Below, piece by piece: positions 5,437 to 9,099 of a stretch of DNA of 9,099 nt (positions are counted from its first letter, which is position 1; each line of letters starts with the position of its first letter). Made by a program: the position numbers and the translations under genes. The stretch is from Planctomycetota bacterium (GTDB lineage Bacteria; Planctomycetota; Brocadiia; Brocadiales; Bathyanammoxibiaceae): assembly GCA_030623665.1 (NCBI GenBank), contig JAUXLO010000063.1, positions 1 to 9,099 on the forward strand. The letters are read 5' to 3'. A model generated the notes under the pieces. That model was not told the DNA's origin. It ran no database searches and saw nothing but the letters and a program-made list of their open reading frames with translations.

Positions 5437-6315
5437 TCACTCTGCAAGCCGGAGGCCCTTCTTCTGGGCATAGGCATGGGCCTCCTGGAACTCCTCGTGG
5501 GTGATGCGGCGGTCTATCTCACCAAGAAACTCGTTGGCCCTGAAACATGGATGATATTGATTCATTATATTTATATATGTATTGGGTGATATCTCTTCTG
5601 CAATAAAATCGATAATCTCCTTACTGCCTGCCACATTATTGGGCATGACCAGGTGCCTTACCAGTAACCCTCTTACGGCGATGCCGCTTTCTATAATCAA
5701 ATCTCCTACCTGTCGGTGCATCTCTTTTATGGCGGCCTTCATCATCTCCGGGTAGTTCTCGGCTGTGGAGAACTTTTTGGCCCATCGGGGGTCTGCGTAC
5801 TTGGCATCGGGCATGTATATGTCGATTGTACCCTCAAGGAGCCTGAGGGTCTCTACGGACTCATAGCCGCCGCAGTTATATACGGTCGGCACGCTCAGTC
5901 CCTCTTTGCGGGCAATCTGGGTGGCCTCCATAATCTGGGGGCTGACGTGGGTAGGGGTGACAAAGTTTACGTTATGGCACCCCCTCTTCTCCAGGGCCAG
6001 CATCAGCGATGCGACGTGCCCGGTTGATGCCTCCTCACCTGCACGGAGGTGGCTTATGTCGTAGTTCTGACAGAAGAGGCAGCCCAGGTTGCAGCCTGCA
6101 AAGAATATGGTCCCTGAGCCATACTGGCCTACCAGTGGTCTTTCTTCCCCCAGGTGGGGCCCGAAGGATGATACAATTGCGTCGCGTCCTATCCCGCAGA
6201 AGCCTTTTTGGCCCTCAAGCCGCATTACCTTGCAGTTCCTGGGGCAGAGCCTGCAGGGCGATAGCAGCTTGTAAGCCTCTTCCAGGCGGGTTGGTGTGTA
6301 TGATGTACCTACCAT
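5437..6315 (-). CDS. PflX-type (COG1313) radical SAM protein, PflA-like
   Basis: From the ATG at 6315 the product has 292 residues. It carries the radical SAM signature GCNLGCLFC with Cys75, Cys79 and Cys82, which bind the 4Fe-4S cluster that cleaves S-adenosylmethionine. An N-terminal CRLCPRNC motif (Cys21, 24, 28) plus FCGIG (Cys40) probably holds a second metal site. GSGTIFFAGC, VTPTHVSPQI, YNCGGYE, DIYMPDAKY and RHLVMPNN are typical of the PflX group of putative glycyl-radical-enzyme activases, whose target is unknown. No glycyl radical enzyme is in the window. An in-frame GTG at 6369, 5 nt after the PilO stop, would add 18 residues. I prefer the ATG because relatives have only about 20-28 residues before the first Cys motif, but neither start has a clear Shine-Dalgarno. 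It is the last gene of the pilus operon. Confidence 0.88.
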   Translation of the reverse strand: MVGTSYTPTRLEEAYKLLSPCRLCPRNCKVMRLEGQKGFCGIGRDAIVSSFGPHLGEERPLVGQYGSGTIFFAGCNLGCLFCQNYDISHLRAGEEASTGHVASLMLALEKRGCHNVNFVTPTHVSPQIMEATQIARKEGLSVPTVYNCGGYESVETLRLLEGTIDIYMPDAKYADPRWAKKFSTAENYPEMMKAAIKEMHRQVGDLIIESGIAVRGLLVRHLVMPNNVAGSKEIIDFIAEEISPNTYINIMNQYHPCFRANEFLGEIDRRITHEEFQEAHAYAQKKGLRLAE

Positions 6316-6374
6316 AGTCTTGAGCCGTCTGGAAAACCCCGCCAGGAGAGGTGGCGGGCCGCTCCCCACAGGGC

Positions 6375-6962
6375 TTATTGCGGTTTCTTTGCAAATATCC
6401 TGAGGAGGGTCTCTGTCTTTGGCTTGGGGAGTTCCCTGGTTATGGTAAGGGATTCTATTAGTGTGTCCCTATCTTTTCCGATATTATTAAGGAAGCAGCC
6501 CAGAGATTCAAGGTCGGAATAAAAGGTTACTTTTACCAGGGACATGTCAGCCTCTATGTCGGCAAACCTTGCCCTTTTTTCCTCTTCTGTAGGTGTGTAG
6601 TTGGGATTAACTGACAGGCCCGAGATTTTACAGTTTTTAGCCTGTTGTGTCAGCCTACTGTATACCTGGTGAATCGTGCCAAGGGCCTTCGTCAAGGAGG
6701 AGATACCCTTGTTTGTTGTCTTTATAAGTCCCATTTCTTTGTTGCTGAGGGGCTCAAAGTCTGTCAACTGTCGTCGTTCTGCTAGAATCTGCGATTGGAC
6801 CTGACTTATAGACCTCTTTGTTTTTTCTATGCCACTGGCCTTCGGGCGTAGAACCAGGGAGTAGATTAAGCCGGCAACTATGAAGATGGGTATCAGCAGT
6901 AGCCATGTCCGTGCGCCTTTAGGGAGTCTTTGCAGTATTCCTAGTCTATCCTTTAATGCCAC
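6375..6962 (-). CDS. pilO: PilO-like inner-membrane alignment protein
   Basis: This 195-residue protein has a short basic cytoplasmic start, one membrane segment (about residues 20-38), a heptad-like helix (about 43-70) and a small alpha/beta periplasmic region. That is the PilO/GspM plan: bitopic, coiled coil, ferredoxin-like domain. PilO pairs with PilN in the inner-membrane ring that links the cytoplasmic PilM to the outer-membrane secretin. Sequence identity in this family is low, so the call rests on architecture and on lying directly after the PilM-PilN fusion. The start is GTG at 6962, set by AAGGAG 7 nt upstream, and it overlaps the end of the fusion gene by 17 nt, so the two are probably translationally coupled. 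No PilP-like lipoprotein follows; a radical SAM gene does. Confidence 0.75.
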   Translation of the reverse strand: MALKDRLGILQRLPKGARTWLLLIPIFIVAGLIYSLVLRPKASGIEKTKRSISQVQSQILAERRQLTDFEPLSNKEMGLIKTTNKGISSLTKALGTIHQVYSRLTQQAKNCKISGLSVNPNYTPTEEEKRARFADIEADMSLVKVTFYSDLESLGCFLNNIGKDRDTLIESLTITRELPKPKTETLLRIFAKKPQ

Positions 6963-8484
6963 CCGGACTCTCCTTGGGCTGTACGCGTACGCTGACCGTA
7001 AAGTTAAGTCTACTTGACATTGCCCCTATTGCCCCGCTTGCCGGGACTGGGCCTATTGTGAGAGAGTTTACCTCACCATTGCTTAGTGACGGACAGGTCA
7101 GGAACAGGGAAAAGAAGTCGTTAAATTTTCTTTGTGTTATGGCAGCGTCTTCAGCAGTCACGTTTCCGCTAATTTTGAGTATCCAGCCCACCTCGGCCTC
7201 TTTTATATTGACTGACTCGAGGAGCATTTCTTTGGGCACACTGAGGCTGAGGGTTCTTAGGATATCGCCCCACGGGATGCCGGGCCCATGCATCTTGTCG
7301 AGAAAGGCGCGGCGGGAGGCATACTGCTCTTTTTCCTTTTGCATCTCTCTCATATTGTGTGTCTGGGGTTTGAGTGAGGTAAGCTCCTGTTTCAGGTGTG
7401 CATAATCTTCTTTGTACGGCTCCGCCTTCCGCCATAAGAAGAAGTATTTTGCCCCAAGAAGTATGATGAGCATGGCGCAGGTTGAGATTATTACCACCTT
7501 TGCCAAGTGGGACCTCTTTTGTTCGGCTAATCGCTGGGACATTAGGTTCAACCTGGAGTGTTCAGGTCCGCTCCAGGCCAGTCCCAGAGGTATGGATAGT
7601 GTGGGGAGCAATTCTCTGAATTCATGTACCCTCTCGCCTAATGGCGACAGGTCTAGACTTATTGGGGCATATACCTCTGTAGGTACATTGGTCTCTGATG
7701 TTATGGTGTTTGCAAGGACGTCCGGTTGAATCATTTCACCCAGAAGGAGTATTTTTTTTACCGTGAGGCCCCTTGCCTGCTGTTTTACGAATAATAGAGA
7801 GCGTTTTATTTCTGCTACCAGGCGTTTGTCCCGTTCTGTGGACACTGCACTGAGCATCAGCGGAAACTCCCTGGGGAAGCGCAGGTTGCCCTGGTGGGAG
7901 ATTATTATTGTACCCTTGTCGGCACCGGCGTGAACCATTGCCAGTGTTTCGTCTTCCGTCCCGCCCCTTATCTTGAGCAGGTTGAGCAGTGCCGCGGGTA
8001 ATACCGTGAGGGAGTTTAATCTTAGGCGGGATTCCTTGGCCATTGAAAATAGCTCTTCCATATCCTTGGATTGCGCCCTGGCTATGAGGAACTCTGTTCG
8101 GCGCAGGCCTTTCTCTTCGGATTCGCCCACTACCTCAAAGTCGGTAACCAGCTCCGCCGCGGGAAATTTCAGGTCCTTTCTGGCCTCCCTGACCGCGGCA
8201 GTCTTCGCGTTGGCCTTGGACATTGGCGGCAAGGACACCTGGCGATAGTCGATCGACGGATAGGGCAGGATTGCGTTAATGGTCTTTGCCCCGAAGCCCT
8301 GTTCTTTCAAGATATTCTGTAGGCGTGGCCCTACAACACGCATACCTCCTGGAGGCAAGTCAACTACTGCAAAATTTGTTACCTCCAGCCCTTCCGCCGA
8401 GCTTACCATCTCAACCAGCTTCATCTGAAGCTTTGCCTGTCGAAGGACTATCTCTATTCCCGCTACCAGTTCGTGTTTTGCCAT
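6946..8484 (-). CDS. PilM-PilN fusion protein (type IV pilus / type II secretion alignment complex)
   Basis: The 512-residue product joins two usually separate proteins. Residues 1 to about 305 resemble the actin-like PilM: LPYPSIDYRQVSLPPMS (73-89), the AVREARKDLKFP helix, ISHQGNLRFPREFPL, and LVAEIKRSLLFVKQQ. RLNLMSQR (311-318) matches the INLLP-type peptide with which PilN docks into PilM. One membrane segment follows (about 328-350), then a coiled region (about 355-395) and a ferredoxin-like periplasmic domain (about 400-502), as in PilN. The overall plan equals GspL of type II secretion, so it may instead be a GspL analogue. The N-terminal GIDIGSS-type phosphate loop of PilM reads GIEIVLRQ here, so nucleotide binding is doubtful. 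It lies 37 nt after the GspF/PilC gene and overlaps pilO. The ATG at 8484 has no good Shine-Dalgarno. Confidence 0.82.
   Translation of the reverse strand: MAKHELVAGIEIVLRQAKLQMKLVEMVSSAEGLEVTNFAVVDLPPGGMRVVGPRLQNILKEQGFGAKTINAILPYPSIDYRQVSLPPMSKANAKTAAVREARKDLKFPAAELVTDFEVVGESEEKGLRRTEFLIARAQSKDMEELFSMAKESRLRLNSLTVLPAALLNLLKIRGGTEDETLAMVHAGADKGTIIISHQGNLRFPREFPLMLSAVSTERDKRLVAEIKRSLLFVKQQARGLTVKKILLLGEMIQPDVLANTITSETNVPTEVYAPISLDLSPLGERVHEFRELLPTLSIPLGLAWSGPEHSRLNLMSQRLAEQKRSHLAKVVIISTCAMLIILLGAKYFFLWRKAEPYKEDYAHLKQELTSLKPQTHNMREMQKEKEQYASRRAFLDKMHGPGIPWGDILRTLSLSVPKEMLLESVNIKEAEVGWILKISGNVTAEDAAITQRKFNDFFSLFLTCPSLSNGEVNSLTIGPVPASGAIGAMSSRLNFTVSVRVQPKESPGGIKG
6970..6975 (-). promoter_or_regulatory. 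Ribosome binding site fixing the GTG start of the PilO-like gene
   Basis: AAGGAG on the minus strand lies 7 nt before the GTG at 6962, within the last codons of the PilM-PilN gene. It is the reason for accepting a GTG start and a 17-nt overlap. Confidence 0.6.
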
Positions 8485-8521
8485 AAGGTTTCTATGAACG
8501 GAGTCAAGGGGGCAACTCTGA

Positions 8522-9099
8522 CTATTGTCCGAGCTTGCCCAGAGAGCTGTATAGAGGTAGATACATGGATACGGCTACCAGTAGGATTATACCGGCCAGT
8601 ATTACTATCATTATGGGCTCAAAGGCTGCAAAAACCTTTTTAACTGTTTGTGGTATTTCTCTGTCGTAGAACTCGCTTACTTTTTGGAGTGTCTTATCCA
8701 ACTGACCGCTTATCTCGCCAATTTCTACCATCCTCACCACCATGGGCGGGAACTCCTTGCTCGCCCTCAGTGGTTCAGAGAGGCGCTGTCCCGCCTTGAC
8801 CTGCTCCCGTGCACGACGTATCACCCTGGCGATAACCTCGTTGCCCACCACCTTCTCCACGATGGAGAGAGATTGGAGGATGTCAATGCCGGCAGAGTAT
8901 AGCAGGGCCAGAAAGTGAGAAAAACGCGAGAGTGCCATCTTCCGCAGCAACGTTCCAAAGATGGGTATGCTCAGCTTGAATCTGTCAAAGGCGTATCTTC
9001 CCCAGGGGAAGCGCACAATGACGTTAATGGTAGCTATTACCCCTCCTATACCTATAAGTATAAAGTACCAGTTGTTCTTCATAAAGTTGCTTACGGCTA
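8522..9099 (-). CDS. GspF/PilC-family inner-membrane platform protein (5' part outside window)
   Basis: The frame stays open to the right edge: the codons before the internal ATG at 9082 read AVSNF, so that ATG is not the true start and about half of a roughly 400-residue protein is missing. The visible part begins in a membrane segment (YFILIGIGGVIATINVIV). It continues with the second GspF repeat, with FSHFLALLYSAGIDILQSL, then VVRMVEIGEISGQLDKTL and FYDREIPQTV, and ends with a second membrane segment after EPIMIVILAGIILL. These are standard T2SF-domain landmarks. The protein couples the GspE/PilB ATPase to pilin extraction and assembly. It is the first visible gene of a minus-strand operon leading into PilM-PilN. 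Confidence 0.92.
   Translation of the reverse strand, partial: AVSNFMKNNWYFILIGIGGVIATINVIVRFPWGRYAFDRFKLSIPIFGTLLRKMALSRFSHFLALLYSAGIDILQSLSIVEKVVGNEVIARVIRRAREQVKAGQRLSEPLRASKEFPPMVVRMVEIGEISGQLDKTLQKVSEFYDREIPQTVKKVFAAFEPIMIVILAGIILLVAVSMYLPLYSSLGKLGQ

Noticed and set aside
5310..5589. Two overlapping plus-strand frames with a GGSNPSSLAR peptide
   Set aside because: This peptide is the usual false translation of a tRNA-like 3' end, and the frames run into the C-terminal codons of the radical SAM gene on the other strand.
6956..7405. A 149-codon plus-strand frame opposite the PilM-PilN gene
   Set aside because: It has no recognisable motif, and the minus-strand protein is continuous and structured through this stretch.

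Overview
The window comes from a Gram-negative-type bacterium. The support is an outer-membrane-style lipoprotein signal and type IV pilus / type II secretion alignment genes. Gene order, a PilM-PilN fusion and the mixed base composition would fit a planctomycete or another little-cultivated lineage, but the taxonomic guess is weak. No rRNA, complete tRNA or CRISPR array is visible.

Layout from left to right. (1) Bases 1-2000, minus strand: the N-terminal 666 residues of a secreted lipoprotein that joins a LecA (PA-IL)-like Ca-dependent lectin domain to an alkaline-phosphatase-superfamily phosphodiesterase domain. Its tail is acidic and carries a 12-bp tandem repeat at the window edge. (2) A 279-bp divergent spacer with a plausible promoter in each direction. 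(3) Bases 2280-4671, plus strand: a tight three-gene operon of a nucleoside phosphorylase/nucleosidase family enzyme, purE and mtnA. MtnA belongs to methylthioadenosine (methionine) salvage and PurE to purine synthesis. The first gene may release adenine from methylthioadenosine or S-adenosylhomocysteine, but its C-terminal extension also recalls the hopanoid enzyme HpnG. (4) Bases 4678-5357: a REP/RAYT module, in which an AT-richer single-domain HUH/Y1 transposase gene is flanked by GTAG-headed hairpins. Their stems differ by paired, compensatory substitutions. A third copy appears to have a structured 47-bp insert. (5) A 79-bp spacer with a short piece resembling a tRNA 3' end. (6) Bases 5437-9099, minus strand: an operon read right to left, of a GspF/PilC platform protein (cut by the right edge), a PilM-PilN fusion, a PilO-like protein (17-bp overlap with the fusion) and a PflX-type radical SAM protein.

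The pilus genes would form the inner-membrane alignment subcomplex of a type IV pilus or type II secretion machine. The radical SAM gene occupies the place where PilP would normally follow PilO. I see no new defence system or large novel machine. The strongest unusual signal is the covarying REP set with its resident RAYT. The lectin-phosphodiesterase fusion, the PilM-PilN fusion with an eroded nucleotide site, and a PurE lacking a normally conserved histidine come next.
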